From Candidatus Saccharimonadota bacterium (GTDB lineage Bacteria; Patescibacteriota; Saccharimonadia; Saccharimonadales; Saccharimonadaceae): a stretch of DNA of 49,883 nucleotides. Under the pieces are notes generated by a model, which searched no databases, was not told the DNA's origin, and saw only the letters and a list, made by a program, of their open reading frames with translations. Numbering within the stretch: position 1 is the stretch's first letter; each line of letters opens with the position of its first letter. A program made the position numbers and the translations under genes. The stretch covers positions 1-49,883 of the forward strand of contig JAUMXO010000006.1 of the NCBI GenBank assembly GCA_030529135.1, written 5' to 3'. This document shows positions 23,680-31,404 of this stretch, one piece after another.

Positions 23680-25023
23680 TTAGAGTTCAGAAACAGGCAC
23701 TCTTATCTGCTTAGTAGTGTCTCTATCGCGAATAGTTACCGAATTATCCTCTAGTGTATCAAAATCGATTACCACACACTTCGGTGTACCGATTTCGTCC
23801 TGTTTACGATATCTCTTACCAATATTTCCCGAATCATCCCAAGTCACATTTTTGTATTTCTCACGAAGTATTTGATACACTTCCTTAGCTTTTTCTACTA
23901 ATTCTGGTTTATTTTTAAGTAGCGGCGACACACAAAATCTATACGGCGCCAAATTTTCTGGTAATTTTAGTACGACACGTTTCTCCCCATTCACTTCGTC
24001 TTCGGTATAAGCATTTGAGAGTACTGCTAGGAATAATCTCTCTACGCCAATCGATGGCTCAATTACGTGCGGCACAAAAGTTTCTCCCGTTACCTTATCA
24101 CGATATTCCATCGATTTTCCAGATTCACGAGCAATATTAGACAAATCAAAATCTGTTCTATAGGCTAACCCCATCAATTCTTCAAGTCCATTCGGGTAGT
24201 CAAACATAAAATCAATTGTACGCTTAGAATAATGCGCTCTATCTTCTGCTGGCACTTCATATTCATGAATAAAATCTGCGCGAAGACCAATCATATTCTC
24301 TAGAAAATCATGCTGCAAGTTTCTTAATACTTCAAAATTTTCTTCCCAAGTATCTGGTTTTACAAAATATTCAATCTCCATCTGCGAACATTCACGATCC
24401 CTCAAGATAAAATCTCTAGGTGAAATTTCATTTCTAAAAGCCTTACCTTGCTGCGCCAACCCAAATGGCAAAGAAGGATAAAAAGTATCTAGCACATTTT
24501 TGTAATTTACAAAAATTCCCTGCGCTGTTTCCGGACGAAGATATGCTACATTTTTCTCCATCAATTCCGCATCATCATCTGGCAAAACCGCCCCTATATG
24601 CGTAGAAAACATCATGTTGAATTTTCGGATCGGACCCCAGTTTTCTTTACCACATACCGGACATTTTACATGTAAGTTCAAAAACTCTTCCGAAGTCACC
24701 GATTCACTTATACCGTCTGCAATTTTGTCTGCACGGAATCGTGATTTACATTCTTTACATTCCACTAAGGGATCTGCGAATGTCGAAGTATGCCCAGATG
24801 CCACCCAGGTACGAGGATTCATTAAAATTGCCGCATCAATTCCATACATATCGTCTCTAGACTCCACAAAAAATGACCACCATGAATCCATTAACTTCTT
24901 TTTCAAAATCACACCGAGGGGACCAAAATCCCAAGTCCCAGCCATACCGCCATATATTTCCGAACCAGGAAAAATAAAACCTCGTCTTTTGCACAAACTT
25001 ACAATATCTTCTAAATTACTCAT
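23680..25023 (-). CDS. glyS: Glycyl-tRNA synthetase, alpha2 (eukaryote/archaea-like) type
   Basis: The enzyme charges tRNA-Gly. The 447-residue class II synthetase has motif 1 near FGPLGVILKKKL, zinc-type cysteine pairs CKECK and CPVCGK, motif 2 RNEISPRDFILRDREC and motif 3 EPSIGVERLFLAVL, with an anticodon-binding domain at the end. It belongs to the homodimeric class, not the bacterial alpha2beta2 class. This agrees with both tRNA-Gly genes here having A73. The ATG is 6 nt after TATAAT. Confidence 0.95.
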   Translation of the reverse strand: MSNLEDIVSLCKRRGFIFPGSEIYGGMAGTWDFGPLGVILKKKLMDSWWSFFVESRDDMYGIDAAILMNPRTWVASGHTSTFADPLVECKECKSRFRADKIADGISESVTSEEFLNLHVKCPVCGKENWGPIRKFNMMFSTHIGAVLPDDDAELMEKNVAYLRPETAQGIFVNYKNVLDTFYPSLPFGLAQQGKAFRNEISPRDFILRDRECSQMEIEYFVKPDTWEENFEVLRNLQHDFLENMIGLRADFIHEYEVPAEDRAHYSKRTIDFMFDYPNGLEELMGLAYRTDFDLSNIARESGKSMEYRDKVTGETFVPHVIEPSIGVERLFLAVLSNAYTEDEVNGEKRVVLKLPENLAPYRFCVSPLLKNKPELVEKAKEVYQILREKYKNVTWDDSGNIGKRYRKQDEIGTPKCVVIDFDTLEDNSVTIRDRDTTKQIRVPVSEL

Positions 25024-25029
25024 ACTAGT

Positions 25030-25035
25030 ATTATA
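25030..25035 (-). promoter_or_regulatory. glyS -10 box, leaderless spacing
   Basis: TATAAT on the minus strand, 6 nt before the glyS ATG. Confidence 0.75.
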
Positions 25036-25041
25036 TCATAT

Positions 25042-25725
25042 TTACAGGTTGTTTATTGCCTTCGCAATTCTCAAAATTTCCGGCATGTACACTTCTATAT
25101 TTTTAATTCGCTTTATTACATCACAATCCGTCGTCCACATTAAACGCATAATTTTTATTGCATTCGCATCAATTTCACCATTGTTAAATAATCTCAAACC
25201 TTTCTCATTCACATCCCAAACGTATTTACTACCCACATCCAACTTATTTCCATTTATATCCGTATATAAATTTACCTGCTCTCCCATCACTCGTGCTAAA
25301 TTAAACAAAAACCAAGTATTAACGATTTTTGTATCCAAACCATCATCAAGAGCCGCCAAGCTCTGATTTAATATTTCAAAATGTTCCGACGTTTCTATAT
25401 TTTCCGAAACCTGATTAATTTTTTTCAAAAAATCAGCACCAAGCTCCAGCCTTTCAAAATCTTTTAAAATGTTTGCATAAAATTTTACCATTTTCGCACC
25501 AGTCAAAGTCGCCAGATTACTTTTGCCAAAATGCAAATTTACCTCCGTAAGCGTAAACATCTCTATTTTGCCAGCCAGTTTAGATTTTTCTTTTCTAACT
25601 CCTTTAGCCATCGCCGAAACCTTACCGACTGGCGTAATTAAATTTAAAATCCGATCGCTCTCACCATAATTCGTCCGCCGAAGTATTAAAGCTCTCGTTT
25701 TCAAATCTTTCAGATCATTTTGCAT
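25042..25725 (-). CDS. recO: DNA repair protein RecO
   Basis: RecO helps load RecA on SSB-coated DNA. The 227-residue protein begins with the OB-fold block LKTRALILRRTNYGESDRIL followed by GKVSAMAKGVRKEKSKLAG, and has a helical C-terminal half. The zinc cysteines found in some homologues are absent. The ATG at 25725 overlaps the response-regulator stop; an ATG at 25737 would add four residues. It is the last gene of the kinase-regulator-recO group, an unusual association. Confidence 0.85.
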   Translation of the reverse strand: MQNDLKDLKTRALILRRTNYGESDRILNLITPVGKVSAMAKGVRKEKSKLAGKIEMFTLTEVNLHFGKSNLATLTGAKMVKFYANILKDFERLELGADFLKKINQVSENIETSEHFEILNQSLAALDDGLDTKIVNTWFLFNLARVMGEQVNLYTDINGNKLDVGSKYVWDVNEKGLRLFNNGEIDANAIKIMRLMWTTDCDVIKRIKNIEVYMPEILRIAKAINNL

Positions 25726-26068
25726 ACTCATCAACATATTTTTCTATATCCTTCGGTTTCATCGTATTTTTATCTAATATTCCAACCACGCCATATTCAG
25801 AAAAATTCTCACCAGAAAAGTCTTTTTCACTTATTATTACTACAGGTATTTTCATAGTATCTGGATACGATGCTATTTCATTAAGAAGCGTAAACCCATC
25901 TGGCCCTGTCAAAAATATATCCATAAAAATCATCTCAGGCACTTCCTCACTTATCGCCGCTATTCCCTCAATCGCATTATTAAACAATCGTCCATTTTTT
26001 CCTTTTTTTTTCAAAATCCTCAACAAACACCCACCGATTACTGCATCGTCATCTAAAACCAAAATCAT
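25715..26068 (-). CDS. Single-domain response regulator (CheY-like)
   Basis: The 117-residue protein is only a receiver domain: acidic pocket DDD (6-8), phosphorylation site D50 in MIFMDIFLTGPDG, switch serine in PVVIISEKD, and conserved lysine in GILDKN. No output domain follows. GGGAG lies 5 nt upstream of the ATG at 26068, which overlaps the kinase stop as ATGA, so the two are translationally coupled. It may signal by protein contact; the partner is unknown. Confidence 0.85.
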   Translation of the reverse strand: MILVLDDDAVIGGCLLRILKKKGKNGRLFNNAIEGIAAISEEVPEMIFMDIFLTGPDGFTLLNEIASYPDTMKIPVVIISEKDFSGENFSEYGVVGILDKNTMKPKDIEKYVDEYAK

Positions 26069-26751
26069 CGAAACTCCCAAATAGACATCTGTCTTAGAGT
26101 TGGCAGTTTTATCAAAAAACTCGTGCCATCTTGATGTCGCACCGCCTCCACCTTCGCATTCATGTATTTAGAAAATTTTGAAGCAATAAAAAGCCCCACT
26201 ACTGAAGAACCGGGACGCATCGCCATATCATTTGGCTGTTTTACTAGAGAATCTTTCATCTCCCTCCAAATTTTTATAGGAAGAGCTGGTCCAAAATCTC
26301 TTACTTCCACTACTACATTATTTTTGACTTCCCTAACTTTTAATTCTGCTTTAGTATCTATGCTTGCATAATGCGTCGCATCTAATAAAAAGTTATATAC
26401 TACGCTACCAAGTAATTCTTTATTTGCCATCACTAATCTCTGCCGATTAGAATATCTTACTTTCATCTGACAAGTTTTATCACCAAATAATTTTGCAACT
26501 TCCTGGAGCACGTCATCACAGACTGCCCGTACCGCCACTGGCTCAAGCTTGTAATCTCCGTTACCAAGATGCTGAATTTTCATTAAATCATCCACTTGAT
26601 GCATCGCCCTGTCTGCTACTCCCACCATCTCGGTTCGAATTTCTTCATCACCTTTACCTTTCCCATCAAAACCAAGAGCCAATTGTCTCAGTTCCAAAAG
26701 CGGCCGTTTTAATTCACGCGCCACCACGCTTGCCCCATCTACCTCCAACAT
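26065..26751 (-). CDS. Histidine-kinase-like protein lacking the phospho-acceptor histidine
   Basis: The 228-residue cytoplasmic protein has a shortened HisKA-like helix pair and a HATPase_c domain. The H-box reads VARELKRPLLEL, with arginine (R12) at the histidine position. The ATP-site boxes are also altered: NFLLDATHYA for the N-box, DFGPALP for G1 and GSSVVGLFI for G2. No membrane segment or sensor domain precedes it. It is followed by a receiver protein in overlap. It may be a pseudokinase or a phosphatase/scaffold for that receiver. The -10 box lies 9 nt before the ATG. Confidence 0.7.
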   Translation of the reverse strand: MLEVDGASVVARELKRPLLELRQLALGFDGKGKGDEEIRTEMVGVADRAMHQVDDLMKIQHLGNGDYKLEPVAVRAVCDDVLQEVAKLFGDKTCQMKVRYSNRQRLVMANKELLGSVVYNFLLDATHYASIDTKAELKVREVKNNVVVEVRDFGPALPIKIWREMKDSLVKQPNDMAMRPGSSVVGLFIASKFSKYMNAKVEAVRHQDGTSFLIKLPTLRQMSIWEFR

Positions 26752-26782
26752 ATATTATCTATTATATCATCAATAATAGATT

Positions 26783-27667
26783 TTAGGCGTTGAATCTTAC
26801 AGAAGCAAGTAAAGTGTTGTAATCAGCTTCAAATAATTTCGAATCGGTTTGCAAAATTGCAGTCTTATCACGAATCTTAAATACTATAATGTAGCCATCA
26901 AATTCAGTGCCCGGAATAATTCCGATGTACTTATTTGCAGGAATATCATTATTCTGACCAATCACCACTGACTCCAAGCGTAAAGTTGGTTGATCGCCTT
27001 CCAAATCTCGCTGATACATCGCCGCAACATCATCAAAAGCTGTATTTAAAACCTTAACTCTAAGCGCATCAATCGTAGTGTCACCCACTTCATAGACTTC
27101 CACAGGGTTAAGATACGCCTCAAAATCACCACCATGAGAAGCATCCGCTGCCACATATACACTCCAGGTTTTAGGATATTCAAACGTTAACCCACCATAA
27201 TCTTCTGGCCCCGCAAAAGTTTGAAAAGGATATTTTTCGCGTTCTGCAAACTCATTTTCTAATTTCATAGTATTTTCATCTATTGCTTTGGTCACCGCCA
27301 CATTAATTTGCCCATCCACATTCGTTCGCGCATCATCATACTGCGTATACATCCAGATAAACAGACCAATGAAAGTTACAGATATCAAAGATAAAGCGAT
27401 TATCGCAATGGTCCTAATCAAAGGCTTGTAGTCTTTCTTAGGCTCCGGAATTGCCGCTGCTGCCTGCATAATCATCGGCACGCCAGTTATGGGATTTTTT
27501 TGCGCCTCCGGCATCGGTTGCGCCGGCTGCACTGGCTGCATTGGTTGTGACATATCTGCACCTCGCGGTGATGTAATTGGCTGCGAAAATGCCGCCGTTA
27601 ACGGCTGTCCAGGCTGCGCTGTTGGCTGTCCAGGTTGCCCAGAAGTAAAAGATTGCTTATTATCCAT
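26783..27667 (-). CDS. Gln/Pro-tailed single-pass membrane protein
   Basis: The 294-residue protein has a cytoplasmic Q-P-G-rich tail of about 80 residues (SGQPGQPTAQPGQP), a membrane segment near 85-108 (TIAIIALSLISVTFIGLFIWMY) and an outer domain of about 170 residues beginning near GLTFEYPKTWSVYV, which resembles PsbP/DUF-type lipoprotein folds only loosely. The ATG at 27667 is chosen because the upstream GTG directly abuts the -10 box and could not be in the transcript. Function unknown. Confidence 0.65.
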   Translation of the reverse strand: MDNKQSFTSGQPGQPTAQPGQPLTAAFSQPITSPRGADMSQPMQPVQPAQPMPEAQKNPITGVPMIMQAAAAIPEPKKDYKPLIRTIAIIALSLISVTFIGLFIWMYTQYDDARTNVDGQINVAVTKAIDENTMKLENEFAEREKYPFQTFAGPEDYGGLTFEYPKTWSVYVAADASHGGDFEAYLNPVEVYEVGDTTIDALRVKVLNTAFDDVAAMYQRDLEGDQPTLRLESVVIGQNNDIPANKYIGIIPGTEFDGYIIVFKIRDKTAILQTDSKLFEADYNTLLASVRFNA

Positions 27668-27673
27668 AATCAC

Positions 27674-27679
27674 ATTATA
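27674..27679 (-). promoter_or_regulatory. -10 box that decides the start at 27667
   Basis: TATAAT on the minus strand, 6 nt before the ATG. Confidence 0.75.
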
Positions 27680-27689
27680 TCACAAAATA

Positions 27690-27908
27690 TTATTTAGTAA
27701 AATCTTCGTTTAAAATTTCTATTTCATTTTTAAGATTCTTTAAATCTTTTTCTATTTCGGAAGAAAGCTCCAAAGCGTCTTTGTAATTGGGGACTGCTTT
27801 TTCAATCTCAAATTCGTCCGAGTAAAACCATTCTACTTTTTTGTCTAATTCTTCAATTTTTTGATTCAGACTCTTTTTGGTCTTCTTGTCGGCTTTTTCT
27901 TCAGTCAT
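27690..27908 (-). CDS. xseB: Exodeoxyribonuclease VII small subunit
   Basis: The 72-residue, highly charged helical protein (SLNQKIEELDKKVEWF and LSSEIEKDLKNLKNEIEIL) has the size and heptad pattern of XseB, which packs on XseA. Its ATG overlaps the xseA stop by 8 nt. The sequence alone is weak, but the position next to xseA is decisive. Confidence 0.85.
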   Translation of the reverse strand: MTEEKADKKTKKSLNQKIEELDKKVEWFYSDEFEIEKAVPNYKDALELSSEIEKDLKNLKNEIEILNEDFTK

Positions 27909-28923
27909 TATTTTCCCTTTCTTTTATTTTATCAATTTTAGCTTCCATTTCTTTATCTAATGTTGTAATTTTTACAACACTTCCAATTGCATAATCGCCT
28001 GCGATGATTGCATATCCCTGTCTTAATACATTTTCTGGATTCAAAGTCTCTATAATCCGTTTTTTCTGCATTAAATTACTTTCTAGCATCCGAATTTCCG
28101 AATTGATTTTATCTCGAATTCGTTCTACTTTCTCCATGATTTTTTCGGTTGTTCTATCCCGAGTTAAAAGTTCAGCCGCATTAGATGGCGTAGAGGCTCT
28201 TACATCGCAAGCAAGGTCGCACAAAGATTCGTCCACTTCGTGCCCAATTCCACAAATTACTGGAATCTTCGACGCTGCCACCGCTCGCACTAGTTCTTCA
28301 TCATTAAAACAAGCCAGGTCGTCTTTACTGCCACCACCCCTAAGTATCGCAATCATCTGTACATCACCACGTTCATTAAAATATTTCAAAGCCCTTATAA
28401 TTTGCTCAGGCGCATCTAGACCCTGTACCTGTGTATGTGCTACCAGAACCTTCATACCTCCCCATCTTGCATTTATAATTTTCACAAAATCCGCATACCC
28501 AGCCGCTTGCGTAGATGATATTACCCCAAGTCTCGTCAAATCTTCTGGAATTCCTCGTTTTCTAGCCGGATCAAATAAGCCTTCGTCTGCTAATTTTTTC
28601 TTCAAAATTTCAAACGCTTTTTTTAATGACCCTTCACCCACTGGTGCTATTTTCGAAACCGTCAAAGAAATTTTTCCCCATTTTGTTACTTTTAATCCCC
28701 CTTTTACTGCTACCTTCATTCCATCTTCCAGTGGCGTATGAAGTGACCATAAGGTCATAAAACATGGCACACTAGTTTCTTCATCTTTTATATTAAAAAA
28801 CACCCATTTTCCTTGATTTACTTTAAATTCACTTACTTCACCAATTAAAGTTACGGATGAATAGGCGTAGTCAAGTGTTTGGTTTACTAATGCTACTAAC
28901 TCAGTCGGTGTTAAATTTTCCAT
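27901..28923 (-). CDS. xseA: Exodeoxyribonuclease VII large subunit
   Basis: XseA degrades single-stranded DNA together with XseB. The 340-residue protein has an N-terminal OB fold (VTLIGEVSEFKVNQGKWVFFNIKD), the catalytic domain with GVISSTQAAGYADF, RGGGSKDDLACFNDEELVRA and GHEVDESLCDLACDVRASTPSNAAEL, and a shortened helical region. It is shorter than the E. coli enzyme (456 residues). AGAGG upstream supports the ATG at 28923, which overlaps the flippase-like gene by 23 nt. Confidence 0.93.
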   Translation of the reverse strand: MENLTPTELVALVNQTLDYAYSSVTLIGEVSEFKVNQGKWVFFNIKDEETSVPCFMTLWSLHTPLEDGMKVAVKGGLKVTKWGKISLTVSKIAPVGEGSLKKAFEILKKKLADEGLFDPARKRGIPEDLTRLGVISSTQAAGYADFVKIINARWGGMKVLVAHTQVQGLDAPEQIIRALKYFNERGDVQMIAILRGGGSKDDLACFNDEELVRAVAASKIPVICGIGHEVDESLCDLACDVRASTPSNAAELLTRDRTTEKIMEKVERIRDKINSEIRMLESNLMQKKRIIETLNPENVLRQGYAIIAGDYAIGSVVKITTLDKEMEAKIDKIKERENND

Positions 28924-29968
28924 CTTTACCTCTAATTGCCTGCTGATATGGCCCAACTCCCGTCGCAATCGTAAACATCAGTGACAAAGCTCTCGCCATC
29001 ACCGTCACAATCAGAGAAATTGCCACTGCTTCCTCTGTTCCACCAAGCAAAATTCCCATCACACCCGCCATACCAAGCTCATATGGACCATACGGTACGA
29101 TCCCATCAAATACCGAACCAATCGCTTCGCCCACCATGATTACTGGCAAAATCTCTGGTCTTCCTAGCGCGCATGCCACAATCCAATACACTCCAATCTC
29201 GCAAAGACTATAGACAAACCCCCAAATTGTCGGCTTAATCATAGATTTCTTATCTTTTTTGACAATCACCACACAATCATGGATGCTTAAAAAATAATCC
29301 TGAATCTTTTCTTTTCTAAATAAGCTCCTTTTATGCCCGAACGTTACTGACCTTGTTATAAACGCAATTATTCTCCCCACTATCATTGCAAACCATTCAA
29401 TTCTCTTTTTACTGCTCGCCACATATATGATTAATCCGAGTATTACAAATACACCCATATTCATAAGAAGTGACACCCAAATAATCCATGTTGCCTCTTC
29501 TGGCACCGACCCCAATGCATATAAAATTAAAATGGCGATTAATGCCTGTACATAATTTACCACTGTCGTTACCGCGAATCTAAAAATATACAAAAAACTC
29601 GCCTGCCCAGCATTCACGCCATAGGGTTTTAAACGATAAGTTAGATACGCCAATCCACCAACTGCACCAGCTGGCACTGCACGATTTACAAAATTCATTT
29701 CTGTCGAAATTTTTAATTTGTCTTTCTTTTTAAAAACTTTATGGTACTTACTTTCTAGATATGAGAAAAAAATCTGTCCACAGGCATAATACATGAACAA
29801 TTGTTCAGGAATTAAAAGTAAAATCACAAAAATATTAGCATGATTTAAATTCTCAAAAGTTTCAATAAATCCGTCCCAGTTTTGATATACCACATATCCT
29901 ACTAGGGCAAAAGTTGCAAGCATAATAATTGCGCGCCACGGAAACTTAAAGCCCTTTTTCTTAGCCAT
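28901..29968 (-). CDS. LPG-synthase-type membrane protein (UPF0104 family)
   Basis: The 355-residue protein has seven or eight membrane segments and matches the flippase-like half of lysylphosphatidylglycerol synthase and UPF0104 proteins, with NFVNRAVPAGAVGGLAYLTYRL and the late FDGIVPYGPYELGMAGVMG motif. No aminoacyl-transferase domain is fused, so it more likely moves or handles a lipid-linked substrate. The ATG at 29968 is 6 nt after TATAAT. It overlaps xseA, with which it shares an operon without obvious functional link. Confidence 0.75.
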   Translation of the reverse strand: MAKKKGFKFPWRAIIMLATFALVGYVVYQNWDGFIETFENLNHANIFVILLLIPEQLFMYYACGQIFFSYLESKYHKVFKKKDKLKISTEMNFVNRAVPAGAVGGLAYLTYRLKPYGVNAGQASFLYIFRFAVTTVVNYVQALIAILILYALGSVPEEATWIIWVSLLMNMGVFVILGLIIYVASSKKRIEWFAMIVGRIIAFITRSVTFGHKRSLFRKEKIQDYFLSIHDCVVIVKKDKKSMIKPTIWGFVYSLCEIGVYWIVACALGRPEILPVIMVGEAIGSVFDGIVPYGPYELGMAGVMGILLGGTEEAVAISLIVTVMARALSLMFTIATGVGPYQQAIRGKDGKFNTD

Positions 29969-29974
29969 AAATAA

Positions 29975-29980
29975 ATTATA
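29975..29980 (-). promoter_or_regulatory. -10 box of UPF0104 gene, leaderless spacing
   Basis: Extended -10 TGGTATAAT on the minus strand, 6 nt before the ATG at 29968. Confidence 0.75.
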
Positions 29981-29984
29981 CCAC

Positions 29985-30009
29985 AAAAAGCCGCTGCATT
30001 AGCAGCGGC
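29985..30009 (-). terminator. Terminator of rpmA
   Basis: GCCGCTGC and GCAGCGGC pair around a 4-nt loop and are followed by TTTTT on the minus strand. Confidence 0.9.
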
Positions 30010-30035
30010 AAACAAGTCCAAGCCGGCAAAAACTC

Positions 30036-30308
30036 TTATCTTACTTCTACTCTGACTCTAGGCAAAGTTTTCCCAGAAAAATGCGTCTTTTTAGTCTTCA
30101 CAAAAGTTACTACCCCATCTTTAGCAGCATGAATAGTAAAATTAGCAGACATATAAGTGCCAGGACCTGCAATCTTCGTAGAACCAGTCTGGCGTACGAT
30201 TACTTCACCATTTTTAACCTTTTGGCCACCAAAACGTTTCACGCCAAGACGCTGACCAGGATTATTATGTATATTTTTGGCGGTACCGCCAGCTTTTACA
30301 TGTGACAT
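30036..30308 (-). CDS. rpmA: 50S ribosomal protein L27
   Basis: L27 reaches the peptidyl-transferase centre through its N-terminus. The 90-residue protein starts SHVKAGGTAKN, close to the usual AHKKAGGSTRN, and carries RLGVKRFGGQKV and IVRQTGSTKIAGPGT. No N-terminal extension needing cleavage is present. It starts directly after the methyltransferase-like gene and is the last gene of the tyrS group. Its usual partner rplU is not nearby. Confidence 0.96.
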   Translation of the reverse strand: MSHVKAGGTAKNIHNNPGQRLGVKRFGGQKVKNGEVIVRQTGSTKIAGPGTYMSANFTIHAAKDGVVTFVKTKKTHFSGKTLPRVRVEVR

Positions 30309-31394
30309 TTATTTCTTCCTTAATATTATTATATCTCTCGCGACAATCTGACCTTCTCTGTGGTATAGAAGCCCCTCGCACGATTTATTAGCTACATTAT
30401 ACCCCATATCTTTAATTTCGTCAAGGATTAGAAGCCTAGAATATTTACCAGTTTCAGTAAGCCACGCCGGCATCGCAATCGTCACCGGAGTGCCAGATTT
30501 GATTTGTGGTAACAAATTTTTCAAAAATCCCAGAACAATATTTCCGCATTCCTGTTTTTGCTCCTTTAGTTCCACCTCAGAAGGCATCCTACTCATCGGC
30601 TTTCCAAGATACCCTTCACATGCCACCGCATCAATTTTTGACCATTCACAAGAAGTCGCATCACCCACTTCTAGTTTAAAATTTGAAAAATCAAAATATT
30701 TTAAATTTTTCTCTGTATACTCTATCATCCTTTCAGAAACATCCGTACCATACGCCCGATACCCCATTAGCAGTGCCTCCTGCAAAACTACCCCAGTACC
30801 ACAAAATGGGTCTAGGACACATGAACCTTTCGGCAAACACCCACAAAGATTTATTAGAATCTGTGCCAACTTCGGTGGCAACATCCCCACTTTAGCATCT
30901 CTAGCCGGACGAGCTTGGTCTCGCCGACTATATGCATCAATATCTTGCACACCAATCACTCGGTACCAATCGCTTTCAATTTTTATTAATTCAGCTTTCC
31001 TAGGGCTTTTTCCATATAATCCATTATGTAAAGACGTGGCGGTACCAAGTATAGCATCTGTATTGGCTACCACCCTCACCGATCTTCCATGCCGCACCAA
31101 AATCTTTTTCAACTTCATCGCCTCTAAATTTGCTGATTTTTTTGAAGCTTTCTTAGAATAATCGCTTACTCCAAAAGTAATTTTGCCGTCTGGAAAACCA
31201 GCCAAAAATTCTAAAACTGGCGTCTTTATTTTTTCCGCAACTTTAAGCGTACCACCTAGCCTACTAATTTCTGGCATTCTTTTAGATGTAAATACTGCTA
31301 ACCCATCAGAAATCATTTGCACGTCATTAAACAACGCCTCAAGTTCCGCTAGCGAAATTTCTTTTTGTCTACCTAAAACTGCTAAATATTGCAT
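30309..31394 (-). CDS. Trm11/TrmG10-like RNA methyltransferase homologue
   Basis: The 361-residue protein has a THUMP-like N-terminal half and a Rossmann methyltransferase half with RRDQARPARDAKVGMLPPKLAQILINL, SAM loop VLDPFCGTGVVLQEALLMGY and GTDVSERMIEYTEKNL. This layout is that of archaeal/eukaryotic enzymes that methylate N2 of G10 in tRNA. The catalytic DPPY is replaced by ACEGYLGKP, so substrate or activity may differ. GGAG precedes the ATG, 10 bp after tyrS. Confidence 0.75.
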   Translation of the reverse strand: MQYLAVLGRQKEISLAELEALFNDVQMISDGLAVFTSKRMPEISRLGGTLKVAEKIKTPVLEFLAGFPDGKITFGVSDYSKKASKKSANLEAMKLKKILVRHGRSVRVVANTDAILGTATSLHNGLYGKSPRKAELIKIESDWYRVIGVQDIDAYSRRDQARPARDAKVGMLPPKLAQILINLCGCLPKGSCVLDPFCGTGVVLQEALLMGYRAYGTDVSERMIEYTEKNLKYFDFSNFKLEVGDATSCEWSKIDAVACEGYLGKPMSRMPSEVELKEQKQECGNIVLGFLKNLLPQIKSGTPVTIAMPAWLTETGKYSRLLILDEIKDMGYNVANKSCEGLLYHREGQIVARDIIILRKK

Positions 31395-31404
31395 TTTACT
31401 CCGA

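Noticed and set aside
27959-27981. GTTGTAA...TTACAAC palindrome in xseA as a regulator site matching 487-505
   Set aside because: It lies deep in a coding region; the short A/T-rich motif is likely to recur by chance.
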